NCBI GenBank assembly: GCA_030524135.1
Contig: JAUNHA010000005.1
Location: 21,530 to 85,529, forward strand
Origin: Eubacteriales bacterium
GTDB lineage: Bacteria; Bacillota; Clostridia; Lachnospirales; Lachnospiraceae
Reading direction: 5' to 3'
Length of the DNA stretch: 64,000 bases
In this document: one piece after another, positions 52,127 to 61,253 of the stretch
How positions within the stretch are numbered: position 1 is the first letter of the stretch
Layout of the letters: each line of letters starts with the position of its first letter
Notes under the pieces: model-generated
Seen by the model: only the letters and a program-made list of their open reading frames with translations
Databases searched by the model: none
Told to the model about the DNA's origin: nothing
Program-made: the position numbers and the translations under genes

Positions 52127-53017
52127 ATGAAAATTGGATTTATCGGACTTGGAATTATGGGCAGACCCATGGCAAAGAACCTGGTAAAGGCAGGCCATGA
52201 GCTTACAGTATTTGATTTCAACAAGGAAGCAGTAGAAGATCTTGTTACCTGCGGCGCAAAGAAGGCAGAGAGCGCAAAGGAAGTTGCAGAGCAGGTAGAG
52301 GTTGTTATTACAATGGTTCCGAATTCTCCGCACGTTAGAGCGGCAGTTCTCGGAGAGAACGGCGTAAAGGACGGCGCGAAGCCGGGCACCGTACTGATCG
52401 ACATGAGTTCGATCGATCCGGTGGAGAGCAAGGCGATCGGCAAGGAGCTTGAGCAGTACGGCATCGAGATGCTCGACGCACCGGTATCCGGCGGCGAGCC
52501 GAAGGCGATCGACGGAACCCTTTCCGTTATGGTAGGCGGCAAGAAGGAGCTGTTTGACAAGTACTATGACATGCTCATGGTAATGGCAGGCTCTGTTGTA
52601 TATGTAGGAGATCTTGGATCGGGCAACGTTGCAAAGCTTGCAAACCAGATCGTTGTTGCAGTTAATATCGCAGCAGTTTCTGAGGCGCTTGCATTCGCAA
52701 AGAAGGCAGGAACGGATCCGGAGCTTGTATACCGCGCAATCCGCGGCGGCCTTGCAGGATCTACCGTTATGGATGCAAAGGCACCGATGATGCTTGACCG
52801 CAACTTCAAGCCGGGCTTCCGTATCGAGCTGCACATCAAGGATCTGAATAACGCGCTGAACGCAGCTCACGCAATCAGCTCTCCGGTACCGCTTACCGGC
52901 CAGCTTATGGAAATCATGCAGGCGCTTAAGGCGGATGGATATGAGAAGGAAGATCATTCCAGCATTGTGAAGTTCTATGAGAAGATTGGCAATGTTACCG
53001 TTGAGCCGGGCAAATAA
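52127..53017 (+). CDS. garR: Tartronate semialdehyde reductase (2-hydroxy-3-oxopropionate reductase)
   Basis: A 296-residue beta-hydroxyacid dehydrogenase that reduces tartronate semialdehyde to D-glycerate with NAD(P)H. The cofactor motif is KIGFIGLGIMGRPMAKNL, the substrate loop is MLDAPVSGGEPKAIDGTLSVMVGG, and the catalytic lysine lies in LGSGNVAKLANQIVVAVNIAAVSEAL. GAGGAG upstream supports ATG 52127 over the in-frame ATG at 52103. The next genes (glucarate dehydratases, a lyase, galactarate dehydratase) make the tartronate-semialdehyde reading much more likely than 3-hydroxyisobutyrate. A terminator follows at 53089. Confidence 0.9.
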   Translation: MKIGFIGLGIMGRPMAKNLVKAGHELTVFDFNKEAVEDLVTCGAKKAESAKEVAEQVEVVITMVPNSPHVRAAVLGENGVKDGAKPGTVLIDMSSIDPVESKAIGKELEQYGIEMLDAPVSGGEPKAIDGTLSVMVGGKKELFDKYYDMLMVMAGSVVYVGDLGSGNVAKLANQIVVAVNIAAVSEALAFAKKAGTDPELVYRAIRGGLAGSTVMDAKAPMMLDRNFKPGFRIELHIKDLNNALNAAHAISSPVPLTGQLMEIMQALKADGYEKEDHSSIVKFYEKIGNVTVEPGK

Positions 53018-53088
53018 ATCATTTTGTTAATTCCCCGCCCGGACGGGCGGAGTATATACCCTCCTTACTAAAATATAGTCGTTGCAGA

Positions 53089-53126
53089 GGGGGCCGGATA
53101 CCGGTTCAGGCATCCGGTCCCCTTTT
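53089..53126 (+). terminator. Rho-independent terminator after garR
   Basis: GGGGGCCGGAT (53089-53099) pairs with ATCCGGTCCCC (53112-53122) with one G-U pair, followed by TTTT. Distal genes may need read-through or their own promoter. Confidence 0.8.
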
Positions 53127-53147
53127 GCGTAAAAAAAAGAGGCAAAA

Positions 53148-54122
53148 ATGGACGCGCTGGGATTGTGGTCGCTGCAGCTGATGATGTTTCTGCTGGTTGC
53201 AGTTGGTGTAATACTGAAAAAAAGAGGTATTCTGAAGGCGGAGGCAAAAGGTATCCTGACGGAGCTTTTGTTCACATTTTTTCTCCCCTGCAATATCATA
53301 CAGTCATTTAACGTAAGCTTTGATGTAACGATCCTTAAAAATTTCGGACTGATCCTCCTGATCTCTCTGGGAGTACAGCTTGTCTGTTTTGTGTTAAGCC
53401 ATGTTTTTTACCGCAGGGAAGAAAACGGAAGGCGGCGGGTCATGCAGTACTGTACGATCGTATCGAATTCGGGATTTCTCGGGCTCCCGATCATACAGGG
53501 TATTTATGGTTCTGAGGGTATGATGTATGCGTCCGTATTCATCATCCCGATGCGCATCATGATGTGGTCGGCAGGACTTTCGTGCTTTACCGGCGAGACG
53601 GATTTTAGGGAAACTGCCCGGAAGATCGTATTTCATCCCTGCATTGTCGCCGTGTACATCGGCATTGTACTGATGACAGCACGGACATTTTTTGGGGAGA
53701 GCTACCAGGTATTTCTTGCAGAAGCGCCGGTGTTGCTTCGGTATCCTGCGGAGCTTGTCCTGACAGCGCTTTCGAAGCTTCTGTCAACCGCAGGCGGATG
53801 CATGACAGCGCTTACGATGCTTTTGATCGGCATGATCGTGTCGGAGCTTTCACCGAAAGAATTCTGGGATGCGGGAGCAATCAGGATAACCGGTATCAGG
53901 CTGGTCCTCCTTCCTTTGATCGTATGGGCGGTATGCAGCGCGCTTCACATCAGCGGTTTCCTTACGGCGGTCAGCGTGCTGCTGACGGGCATGCCGGCAG
54001 GCAGTACAGCGGCGATCCTTGCTTCGCAGTATGGCTGCGACTACCGTTTTGCAACAAAGTGCGTGATCGTATCGACGCTGGTTTCCATGCTGTCGATCCC
54101 GGTCTGGGGAATGCTTCTGTAA
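53148..54122 (+). CDS. AEC-family transporter
   Basis: A 324-residue membrane protein with about ten hydrophobic segments of the auxin-efflux-carrier/malonate-transporter family. Family marks are FFLPCNIIQSFNV, CTIVSNSGFLGLPIIQGIYG near the middle, and VLLTGMPAGSTAAILASQYGCD with the conserved C-terminal segment. Such proteins move organic acids; a hexarate, glycerate or related acid is likely from the context, though a second transporter (TctABC) is encoded downstream. The ribosome site (AAAGAGG) is weak and the gene lies 25 bases after a terminator. Confidence 0.8.
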   Translation: MDALGLWSLQLMMFLLVAVGVILKKRGILKAEAKGILTELLFTFFLPCNIIQSFNVSFDVTILKNFGLILLISLGVQLVCFVLSHVFYRREENGRRRVMQYCTIVSNSGFLGLPIIQGIYGSEGMMYASVFIIPMRIMMWSAGLSCFTGETDFRETARKIVFHPCIVAVYIGIVLMTARTFFGESYQVFLAEAPVLLRYPAELVLTALSKLLSTAGGCMTALTMLLIGMIVSELSPKEFWDAGAIRITGIRLVLLPLIVWAVCSALHISGFLTAVSVLLTGMPAGSTAAILASQYGCDYRFATKCVIVSTLVSMLSIPVWGMLL

Positions 54123-54200
54123 GCGCGGCACATGAAAGACACATTTTATTGAAGAAAAAGAAAAAACAAATATCATATATTTATCATTACGGAGGTAATT

Positions 54201-55535
54201 ATGAGCAAGTCACCGAAGATCACAGCAATGGAAGTATGGCCGGTAGCGGGTCATGACTGCATGGAGCTTAACTTAAGCGGAGCGCATGCGCCTTATTTTA
54301 CGAGAAACATCGTAATTCTGCATGCGGATAACGGAGATACCGGTGTCGGCGAGGTTCCGGGCGGAAAGAAGATCACCGCAGCGCTTGAGGAGTGTGTTCC
54401 GCTTGTTGTAGGCACGGAAGTGGGCGATTACAAGAACACGCTGCTCAAGGTTAAGAATTATCTGGACAGCAAGGGCGAGGAGGATGTACGCGGAAACCAG
54501 ACCTTTGATCTTCGCACCGGCGTACATGTGCTGACCGCGATCGAAGCACCGTGCCTGGACCTGCTTGGAAAGCATCTTGGTCTTCCTGTCTGCCGCCTGC
54601 TTGGAGACGGACAGCAGCGCGACAAGGTACGCATGCTCGGATACCTGTTCTTTGTAGGCGATATCGATAAGACGGATATGCCGTACCTTACGGAAGATGA
54701 TTCCGACTGCGACTGGTACAGACTGCGCCACAGAGAAGCACTCACGGCAGACAAGATCGTTGCGTTTGCAAAGGCAACACACGAGAAGTATGGTTTCCAG
54801 GACTTCAAGTTAAAGGGCGGCGTGCTTCCGGGCAATGAGGAGATGGATGTCATCCGCGAGCTGAAGAAGGCATTCCCGGATGCGCGCATTGACCTTGATC
54901 CGAATGGTGGCTGGCTCCTTTCCCAGGCAGTAGAGTACGTAAAGGGTATGAAGGGTATTCTTACCTATTGCGAGGATCCGTGCGGTGCCGAGGGCGTATA
55001 TTCCGGACGCGAGATCATGAGCGAGTTCAGACGCCGTACAGGCTTCCCGACTGCAACCAACATGATCGCGACCGACTGGAGAGAGGTTGGACATTCTCTT
55101 GAATCCCAGTCAGTAGATATCATTCTTGCGGATCCGCATTTCTGGACGATGAACGGCTCTGTCCGCGTTGCGCAGATGTGCCATGAGTTCGGCTATACCT
55201 GGGGCAGCCATTCCAATAACCACTTTGACATTTCTCTTGCAATGTTCACACATGTCGGAGCGGCAGTGCCGGGCGAGTATAATGCGCTTGATACGCACTG
55301 GATCTGGCAGGAGGGAATTGACCGCCTGACGAAAGAGCCGCTTCAGATCAAAGACGGCTGCGTGGCGGTTCCGGAAAAGCCGGGTCTTGGTATTGAGATC
55401 GATATGGAGCAGGTGAAGAAGGCAAATGCGCTGTATCTTGAAAACTGCCTTGGCGGAAGAGACGATTCCGTTGTGATGCAGTACCTGATTCCGGGCTGGA
55501 AGTTCGACGCAAAGCGTCCGTGCCTGGTTCGCTAA
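54201..55535 (+). CDS. gudD: Glucarate dehydratase (first paralogue)
   Basis: A 444-residue enolase-superfamily enzyme that dehydrates D-glucarate (or L-idarate) to 5-keto-4-deoxyglucarate. The active-site set is visible: the KxK pair in [10 protein letters not shown], metal ligands in [17 protein letters not shown] and ATNMIATDW, and the base in [14 protein letters not shown]. It ends [13 protein letters not shown], as in E. coli GudD, and has the same length. GGAGG precedes the start. It is about half identical in appearance to the second paralogue at 59916, but differs in loops around residues 55-110 that contact substrate. Confidence 0.92.
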   Translation: MSKSPKITAMEVWPVAGHDCMELNLSGAHAPYFTRNIVILHADNGDTGVGEVPGGKKITAALEECVPLVVGTEVGDYKNTLLKVKNYLDSKGEEDVRGNQTFDLRTGVHVLTAIEAPCLDLLGKHLGLPVCRLLGDGQQRDKVRMLGYLFFVGDIDKTDMPYLTEDDSDCDWYRLRHREALTADKIVAFAKATHEKYGFQDFKLKGGVLPGNEEMDVIRELKKAFPDARIDLDPNGGWLLSQAVEYVKGMKGILTYCEDPCGAEGVYSGREIMSEFRRRTGFPTATNMIATDWREVGHSLESQSVDIILADPHFWTMNGSVRVAQMCHEFGYTWGSHSNNHFDISLAMFTHVGAAVPGEYNALDTHWIWQEGIDRLTKEPLQIKDGCVAVPEKPGLGIEIDMEQVKKANALYLENCLGGRDDSVVMQYLIPGWKFDAKRPCLVR

Positions 55536-55766
55536 ACGAAAAAAGTGTTTCATATTGCACACAATTTGCAAAAAATGAAATAAGAATCGAAGAATTGCAA
55601 GTAAATTTGAAACTTTGAAACCTAATTGAAATAAATCATGCATTAATGGAAAACATGTATAGAAAAACCGCTTTATCTTGGTAAAATCGTCGATAGAAAA
55701 GGGTTTTTTGAACTTGTATACTAGGTGCATAGTTAAGGACTTAACAATCATAAGTGGGAGAGAGTT
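55536..55766. other. AT-rich gap between gudD and the DapA-family gene
   Basis: A 231-base AT-rich gap. It holds short repeats: TTGCA-CACAATT-TGCAA (an inverted pair at about 55555-55573), two direct TTTGAAAC units near 55607-55620, and a TTTCAT/ATGAAA pair. A TATACT at 55717-55722 lacks a convincing -35. It may be an operator-rich region for the hexarate regulator, but nothing is decisive. GGGAGAGAG precedes the next start. Confidence 0.45.
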
Positions 55767-56666
55767 ATGAACACAGACTTAATCAGGGGAGTAATCGTTC
55801 CGATCCTCACCCCGATCGATGACGAGGAACATATCGATGAAGCACGGCTTCGCAGACAGGTCGATTTTGTAATCGAAGGAGGGCTTAACGGCATTCTTGC
55901 TTTTGGCTCCAACGGTGAATTTTATGAGATCGAGGAGGAGGAGATGCTTCGCGGTCTCAAGATCATGGTCGATCAGGCAAACGGCAGGGTTCCGGTTTAT
56001 TTCGGAATAGGCGCGATCAACACAAAGAAGTGCTGCCGCCTTGCAAAGATGGCTGCAGAGAATGGCGCTTACGGTATTTCCGTTCTGCAGCCGATGTTCC
56101 TGAAGCCGACGGAAGACGAGCTGTATCTGCACTTTAAGACCATCGCGGACAGCATCCCGGAAACACCGATGCTTCTCTACAACAATCCCGGCAGAGTGGG
56201 ATATACGATGACGGCAGGACTTGTAGAGCGTCTGGCACATGAGGTTCCGAACATCGTCGGCATGAAGGATACCTCGGGAGATATTACGCTTACGAGTGAG
56301 TTTATCAGACGGACGAGAGATGTGAACTTCCTCGTATTCGGAGGCAAGGACACGCTGCTTTATGCAAGCCTGTGCCATGGCGCGGTCGGCGGTGTATGTA
56401 CGGCAGGAAACTTCATGCCGGAGATGATCACCGACATTTACAAAAAGTATGTGGCGGGTGATCTTAACGGAGCGCTGGAAGCACAGTTCAAGCTCAATCC
56501 GGTACGCCTTTCCATGGATAAGACGAGCTTCCCGGTAGCCGCCAAGGATATGGCTAACATGCGCGGTCTTGATGTGGGGGCACCGTACAAGCCAAATCTT
56601 CCGACGCCGGAAGGAAAAGCGCTCGAGGATATCAGATGCGCGATGAAGACGGCGGGGCTTATTTAA
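55767..56666 (+). CDS. DapA/NanA-family lyase, probable 5-keto-4-deoxyglucarate aldolase
   Basis: A 299-residue class I (Schiff-base) aldolase-fold protein. The Schiff-base lysine is in GMKDTSGDITL, the catalytic tyrosine in LLYNNPGRVGYTM, and the carboxylate-binding loop reads GSNGEFYEIEEEEM. It should act on the common dehydratase product. Two outcomes are known in this superfamily: decarboxylating dehydration to alpha-ketoglutarate semialdehyde (KdgD), or retro-aldol cleavage to pyruvate and tartronate semialdehyde. The presence of GarR and absence of a semialdehyde dehydrogenase favour cleavage (inference). The KdgD-type GTGEFF loop is not seen. It lies between gudD and the TctBAC genes. 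Confidence 0.75.
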   Translation: MNTDLIRGVIVPILTPIDDEEHIDEARLRRQVDFVIEGGLNGILAFGSNGEFYEIEEEEMLRGLKIMVDQANGRVPVYFGIGAINTKKCCRLAKMAAENGAYGISVLQPMFLKPTEDELYLHFKTIADSIPETPMLLYNNPGRVGYTMTAGLVERLAHEVPNIVGMKDTSGDITLTSEFIRRTRDVNFLVFGGKDTLLYASLCHGAVGGVCTAGNFMPEMITDIYKKYVAGDLNGALEAQFKLNPVRLSMDKTSFPVAAKDMANMRGLDVGAPYKPNLPTPEGKALEDIRCAMKTAGLI

Positions 56667-56694
56667 CTCAAATAAGATGAAAGAGGAATGAAAA

Positions 56695-57192
56695 ATGTTT
56701 TTTAAGAAGTATGGAGATATCGTAGTCAGCATATTTTTCCTGATTTTATCCACGGCTCTCATCATTGCGGCAAAAATGCTGCCGAAATCGAAGGTCATGG
56801 ATATCGGACCGGATTTTATGCCTCTGGTGATCGGCGGTGTTACCTTTATTCTTGCAGCGATCCTGCTGTTTCTGAGCGTTAAAAACTTCAAAATGAATAC
56901 GGCAGGGATTGATCCGGCATCCATTGAAGCCTGTGATTACAAGCGTGTGCTGATGAGCGCGCTTCTGGTACTGATCTATGTATTTGTGTTAAAGCCGGTT
57001 GGATTTATCATATCAACGCTGGTTTACCTTCCGCTTCAGATGATGGTGCTTGCACCGGATGAGAAACGCACGAAGAAGGAACTGATCAAACTCATCATTA
57101 TCGACGTGATCTTCACTTTGGTAGTATTTATTCTTTTCCGCTACGGTTTCAAGATCGTGCTTCCGGAAGGAATATTCTCGATCAAGCTGTAA
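56695..57192 (+). CDS. tctB: Tripartite tricarboxylate transporter, small membrane subunit
   Basis: A 165-residue membrane protein with four predicted helices in the TctB pattern, starting FFKKYGDIVVSIFFLILSTALIIAA and containing GPDFMPLVIGGVTFILAAILLF and KPVGFIISTLVYLPLQMMVL. It is the small permease subunit of a TTT carrier. Divergent in sequence like all TctB proteins, so the assignment leans on its place 16 bases before tctA. The substrate is probably a hexarate such as glucarate or galactarate (context). Confidence 0.85.
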   Translation: MFFKKYGDIVVSIFFLILSTALIIAAKMLPKSKVMDIGPDFMPLVIGGVTFILAAILLFLSVKNFKMNTAGIDPASIEACDYKRVLMSALLVLIYVFVLKPVGFIISTLVYLPLQMMVLAPDEKRTKKELIKLIIIDVIFTLVVFILFRYGFKIVLPEGIFSIKL

Positions 57193-57207
57193 GGAGGAAT
57201 AATAAAG

Positions 57208-58719
57208 ATGAATTCATTATCAATGTTGGGCAATGCCTTTGTAGGCATTATGAATCCTACATCTCTGGGCTTGATGATCGCCGGTGTTGCGATCGGTATC
57301 GTCTTCGGTTCCATTCCGGGACTGTCCGCATCCATGGCAGTTGCGCTTATGCTGCCGCTGACGTTCAAGCTTGGCGCATCGCTGGGACTTAATACGCTTG
57401 TTGCCGTGTACATCGGCGGTATCTCCGGAGGCCTGATCTCCGCGATCCTCCTGAACATGCCGGGTACCGCATCGTCGATCGCGACGACCTTTGACGGACA
57501 TCCGATGGCACAGAGAGGAGAGGCGATGAAGGCGCTTGGCCTCGGTATCGTATTTTCCTTCCTCGGTTCTGTGTTCTCATTCATTATTCTGACCTTCTGC
57601 GCACCGTCTCTTGCAGACATCGCGCTGAAGTTCACACCGGCGGAGAACTTCGGTATCTGCTTCTTCGCTCTTACGATGGTAGCGATCCTCGCTTCCGGAA
57701 ACATGCTTCGCGGCCTTCTGGCAGGTATGCTCGGTCTGATCTTCACGCTTCCGGGTATGGCGCCGATCGACGGTACCGCAAGATTTACCTTTGGAAGCAC
57801 GACCATGATGGCGGGCTTTGATACGCTTCCGACCCTGATCGGTATCTTCGCGATCTCGGATATTCTCATCACTGCTGAGCGGATGGGAAGCGGAAAGATG
57901 CAGGTAATGACCGTTAAGAAGGTAAAAGGCTTCGGCTTCAGCATGCAGGAGTTTGTATATCACCTTCCGAACTTCCTGAGATCTGCTCTGATCGGAACCG
58001 GAATCGGTATCCTTCCGGGTATCGGCGGCTCCACCTCGGGCATGCTCGCATACGTTACGGCAAAGAACATGTCCAAGCATCCGGAGGAGTTTGGTAAGGG
58101 CTGCCCGGATGGTGTAGTAGCGACTGAGTCCGCAAACAATGCGACCATCGGCGGCGCGATGATCCCGCTTCTGGTTCTTGGTATCCCGGGAGACGGCGTT
58201 ACGGCAATGCTCCTCGGCGGCTTCCTGATCCACGGACTTTCCGCGGGCCCGCTGCTCTTTGTAAAGAATGGCGACGTCGTTTACGGAATCTTCGCAGCCT
58301 GCATGGTCAGCGCGCTTATCATGCTGATCGTGGAGTGGACCTGCATCAAGGGCTTTGTACAGGTACTTAAGGTGCCGAAGCACATCCTGCTTCCGCTGAT
58401 CCTTGTGCTGTGCTGCGTAGGCGCTTATGCAACCAACAACAGAATTTTCGATGTGCAGTCTATTCTGCTCTTTGGTGTTGTAGGCTATCTGTATCACAAG
58501 TTCAGCCTTCCGACCACACCGTTTGTACTTTGCTTCCTGATCGGCGAGATGCTGGAGACCTATCTCAGAAGAGGTATCATGCAGTATAAGTCCTTTGGCG
58601 CATTCTTCCAGAGACCGATCTTTGATGTGTTCTTCTTTATCGCGATCGCGGTTGTTGTATGGACTGTAATTAAAGAATACAAGGCTTATCGTGCAAAGCG
58701 CGCAGGCTTGAACCAGTAA
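57208..58719 (+). CDS. tctA: Tripartite tricarboxylate transporter, large membrane subunit
   Basis: A 503-residue membrane protein with about 11-12 hydrophobic segments. TctA marks are FGSIPGLSASMAVALMLPLTF, YIGGISGGLISAILLNMPGTASSIATTFDGHPMAQRGEA, GLLAGMLGLIFTLPG and GTGIGILPGIGGSTSGMLAY. It forms the main translocation subunit with TctB and the lipoprotein TctC downstream. GGAGG precedes ATG 57208. Confidence 0.94.
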   Translation: MNSLSMLGNAFVGIMNPTSLGLMIAGVAIGIVFGSIPGLSASMAVALMLPLTFKLGASLGLNTLVAVYIGGISGGLISAILLNMPGTASSIATTFDGHPMAQRGEAMKALGLGIVFSFLGSVFSFIILTFCAPSLADIALKFTPAENFGICFFALTMVAILASGNMLRGLLAGMLGLIFTLPGMAPIDGTARFTFGSTTMMAGFDTLPTLIGIFAISDILITAERMGSGKMQVMTVKKVKGFGFSMQEFVYHLPNFLRSALIGTGIGILPGIGGSTSGMLAYVTAKNMSKHPEEFGKGCPDGVVATESANNATIGGAMIPLLVLGIPGDGVTAMLLGGFLIHGLSAGPLLFVKNGDVVYGIFAACMVSALIMLIVEWTCIKGFVQVLKVPKHILLPLILVLCCVGAYATNNRIFDVQSILLFGVVGYLYHKFSLPTTPFVLCFLIGEMLETYLRRGIMQYKSFGAFFQRPIFDVFFFIAIAVVVWTVIKEYKAYRAKRAGLNQ

Positions 58720-58757
58720 AAATACTGCCGAAACGGCAGAAAAAGGAGAGAATGATT

Positions 58758-59771
58758 ATGAAGAAAAAAGTTTTAGCAGCTGCAATCGCAGCATGTGCAC
58801 TGGCAGTTACTGCCTGCGGCGAATCCGCAGAGTCAACAACGACGGCAGCAGCGTCCGATAACGGGGCAGCAGCAGAGGCAGAGGCGGGTGCCTGGGAGCC
58901 GGAAACAACGGTTTCGATCGTCGTACCGGCAGGCGCAGGCGGAGACACCGACCTGACGGCAAGAATTTTTGCTGAGTATGCAAAGAGAATTTCCGGACAT
59001 GATTTCATCGTTGTAAATGCAAACGGTGCGGCAGGTTCCGTTGCTGCAAACCAGGTGCTTGAATCTGCACCGGACGGATGCACCTTCCTGTATGGACACA
59101 CGCTTGTAAACGTAGCAAATATCGCAGGTATTACGGACTATAACTATACCGCATTCAAGCTTGGACCAACCTTTGCAAAGAACCCGGCACAGCAGCTTTG
59201 GGTTAATCCGGAGAAGTATGCTGATCTGGATGCATTCATTGAGGCTGCTAAGGCGGCTCCGGGACAGCTTAAGGCCTGCACCGAGGTCGGTGCCTATACC
59301 TATTATGAGCTGCAGGAGTTCGAAAAGGCAGCGGGAATCGATCTTGACCTTGTTGACGTTGGATCCAACTCCGACAAGATCGCGGCGATGCTTTCCGGTC
59401 AGGTCGATCTGATGCCGGCAGCATATCTGCAGTGCAAGGACTACATGGAGTCCGGACAGCTTGTTTCGATCGGCGCTCCGACAGAGGAAAGATATGATCT
59501 CATCGCGGATATCCCGACCTTAAAAGAGCAGGGCGTTGACATGGTATTCCCGGATCTTGACTATTCCTTCTATTTCCCGAAGGAGACCCCGGATGCAGCA
59601 ATCGAGTGGTATGACAACCTCGTTCAGCAGGTACTTGCAGATCCGGATGCACAGGAAGCAATTGCAAACCTGAACGTTATCCCGTATTATCTCAGCCCGG
59701 CAGATTCCGAGGCAAATGACGAGAACGTATTCAATACGATCAGTGCGGTTGCAGAGAGCCTTGAGCAGTAA
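58758..59771 (+). CDS. tctC: Tripartite tricarboxylate transporter, substrate-binding lipoprotein
   Basis: A 337-residue BUG-type binding lipoprotein. The signal peptide KKKVLAAAIAACALAVTAC ends in a lipobox (Cys20), followed by a short Ser/Thr/Ala/Glu linker; the domain begins VSIVVPAGAGGDTDLTARIFAEYAK and contains IVVNANGAAGSVAANQVLESAPDG, both classical for TctC. AAAGGAGAG supports ATG 58758 over 58752. It follows tctA closely and is itself followed by a terminator, ending the unit. Confidence 0.92.
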   Translation: MKKKVLAAAIAACALAVTACGESAESTTTAAASDNGAAAEAEAGAWEPETTVSIVVPAGAGGDTDLTARIFAEYAKRISGHDFIVVNANGAAGSVAANQVLESAPDGCTFLYGHTLVNVANIAGITDYNYTAFKLGPTFAKNPAQQLWVNPEKYADLDAFIEAAKAAPGQLKACTEVGAYTYYELQEFEKAAGIDLDLVDVGSNSDKIAAMLSGQVDLMPAAYLQCKDYMESGQLVSIGAPTEERYDLIADIPTLKEQGVDMVFPDLDYSFYFPKETPDAAIEWYDNLVQQVLADPDAQEAIANLNVIPYYLSPADSEANDENVFNTISAVAESLEQ

Positions 59772-59824
59772 GAAAAAAACAGCTGAATAGAAATGGTGTC
59801 CAAAGGGACCGTCTGTCAGTGATC

Positions 59825-59867
59825 AAAGGGTGCCGCAGGAAAGACCCTACGGCGCCCTTTCTGTTTT
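59825..59867 (+). terminator. Terminator after tctC
   Basis: AAAGGGTGCCGCAG (59825-59838) pairs with CTACGGCGCCCTTT (59847-59860) with G-U pairs, followed by CTGTTTT. It separates the first hexarate unit from the second dehydratase group. Confidence 0.75.
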
Positions 59868-59915
59868 CTGGAAGCACAGTAAAAAATGTTTGATCAAAGG
59901 AGCGTTGAATTGCAT

Positions 59916-61253
59916 ATGAAATCCCCGGTTATTACAGAGATGAAGGTCATTCCGGTAGCAGGTTATGACAGCATGGAAATGACGTTGAGCGGCGCGCATG
60001 CACCGTATTTTACAAGAAATCTGGTCCTGATCAAGGACAATTCCGGTCATACGGGTATTGGTGAGATCCATGGTGGTGATTATACCTGTGAATGCCTGAA
60101 TGCCTATATCCCGCTTGTTGTCGGTCAGGAGATCGGAAAATACCGCCAGATCTTAGGCACCATCCACCGCGGCGGTAAGCCGGCAGCAGGGGATGACGGA
60201 GAGGGAATCCAGTCCCTTGATATCAGCAAGCTGAAATTTGTGGTACGTGCGGAGTGGGCAATCGAGTGCGCGCTCCTTGATCTTCTCGGACAGCATCTCG
60301 GTGTGCCGCTTTGCGAGCTTCTTGCGGAAGGAAAACAGAGAGACAAGGTTGAGACTCTGGGATATCTGTTCTATGTATCTGATAAGGATAAGACAGATCT
60401 TCCGTATCTGGATGAAAGCAGCAGCTCAGATCCGTGGTTTAAGATGCGCCGCGGAAAAATGCTTTCACATGAGGAGATGGTAGCGCAGGCAGAGGCGCTG
60501 CATGAAAAATACGGCTTTAAGAATTTTAAGCTGAAGGGCGGCGTGTTCTCAGGCGCTTATGAGATGGACACGATCCGGGCGCTGAAAAAGCGGTTTCCGG
60601 ACGGGCGCATCAATATTGACCCGAACGGTGCATGGAGCCTTGCGGAATCCATTGAGCTCTGTAAGGATATGAAGAACATTCTCACTTATGTGGAAGATCC
60701 CTGCGGCGCGGAAGCAGGCTTCTCCGGACGTGAGATTCTCGCGGAGTTTAAGAATGCGACCGGCATGTTCGTTGCAACAAATATGATCGCAACCAACTGG
60801 AGACAGTTCTATCATGCGGCAGCGCTTAAGTCTGTGGATATCGTACTTGCTGATCCGCATTTCTGGGGATTGGAAGGAAGTGTCAGAATGGCATGCGTGC
60901 TGAATGACTGGGGCCTTACCTGGGGCAGTCATTCCAACAATCATTTTGATATTACGCTGGCAACCTTTGCGCATGTGGCAGCAGCGGCTCCGGGACATCC
61001 GACGGCGCTTGATACGCACTGGATCTGGCAGGACGGACAGAATCTTCTGCTGGATGCGCCGCAGATCAAAGACGGATATCTTGAGGTGCCGGAAAAGCCG
61101 GGTCTCGGTGTTACCATTGATATGAAGCGCGTGGAAGAGGCGAACAAGCTCTATAACAGCCTTCCGACGCATGACAGAGATGACGCTATGGCAATGCAGT
61201 ATCTGATTCCGGGCTGGAAGTTTGATTCCAACAAGCCCTGTCTGGTACGCTAA
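59916..61253 (+). CDS. Glucarate dehydratase-like enzyme (second paralogue)
   Basis: A 445-residue enolase-superfamily enzyme, clear paralogue of the gene at 54201: both share [47 protein letters not shown] and ALDTHWIWQ. Active-site residues match, but its 55-110 loops differ (THIHRGG-type insert, GGKPAAGDDGEGIQ). It may prefer a stereoisomer such as idarate or galactarate-related acids, or serve as a non-identical subunit as with GudX. The start could instead be TTG 59910, which has better spacing from AAGGAG at 59897-59902. The stop overlaps the next start (TAATG). No distinct promoter was identified. Confidence 0.87.
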   Translation: MKSPVITEMKVIPVAGYDSMEMTLSGAHAPYFTRNLVLIKDNSGHTGIGEIHGGDYTCECLNAYIPLVVGQEIGKYRQILGTIHRGGKPAAGDDGEGIQSLDISKLKFVVRAEWAIECALLDLLGQHLGVPLCELLAEGKQRDKVETLGYLFYVSDKDKTDLPYLDESSSSDPWFKMRRGKMLSHEEMVAQAEALHEKYGFKNFKLKGGVFSGAYEMDTIRALKKRFPDGRINIDPNGAWSLAESIELCKDMKNILTYVEDPCGAEAGFSGREILAEFKNATGMFVATNMIATNWRQFYHAAALKSVDIVLADPHFWGLEGSVRMACVLNDWGLTWGSHSNNHFDITLATFAHVAAAAPGHPTALDTHWIWQDGQNLLLDAPQIKDGYLEVPEKPGLGVTIDMKRVEEANKLYNSLPTHDRDDAMAMQYLIPGWKFDSNKPCLVR

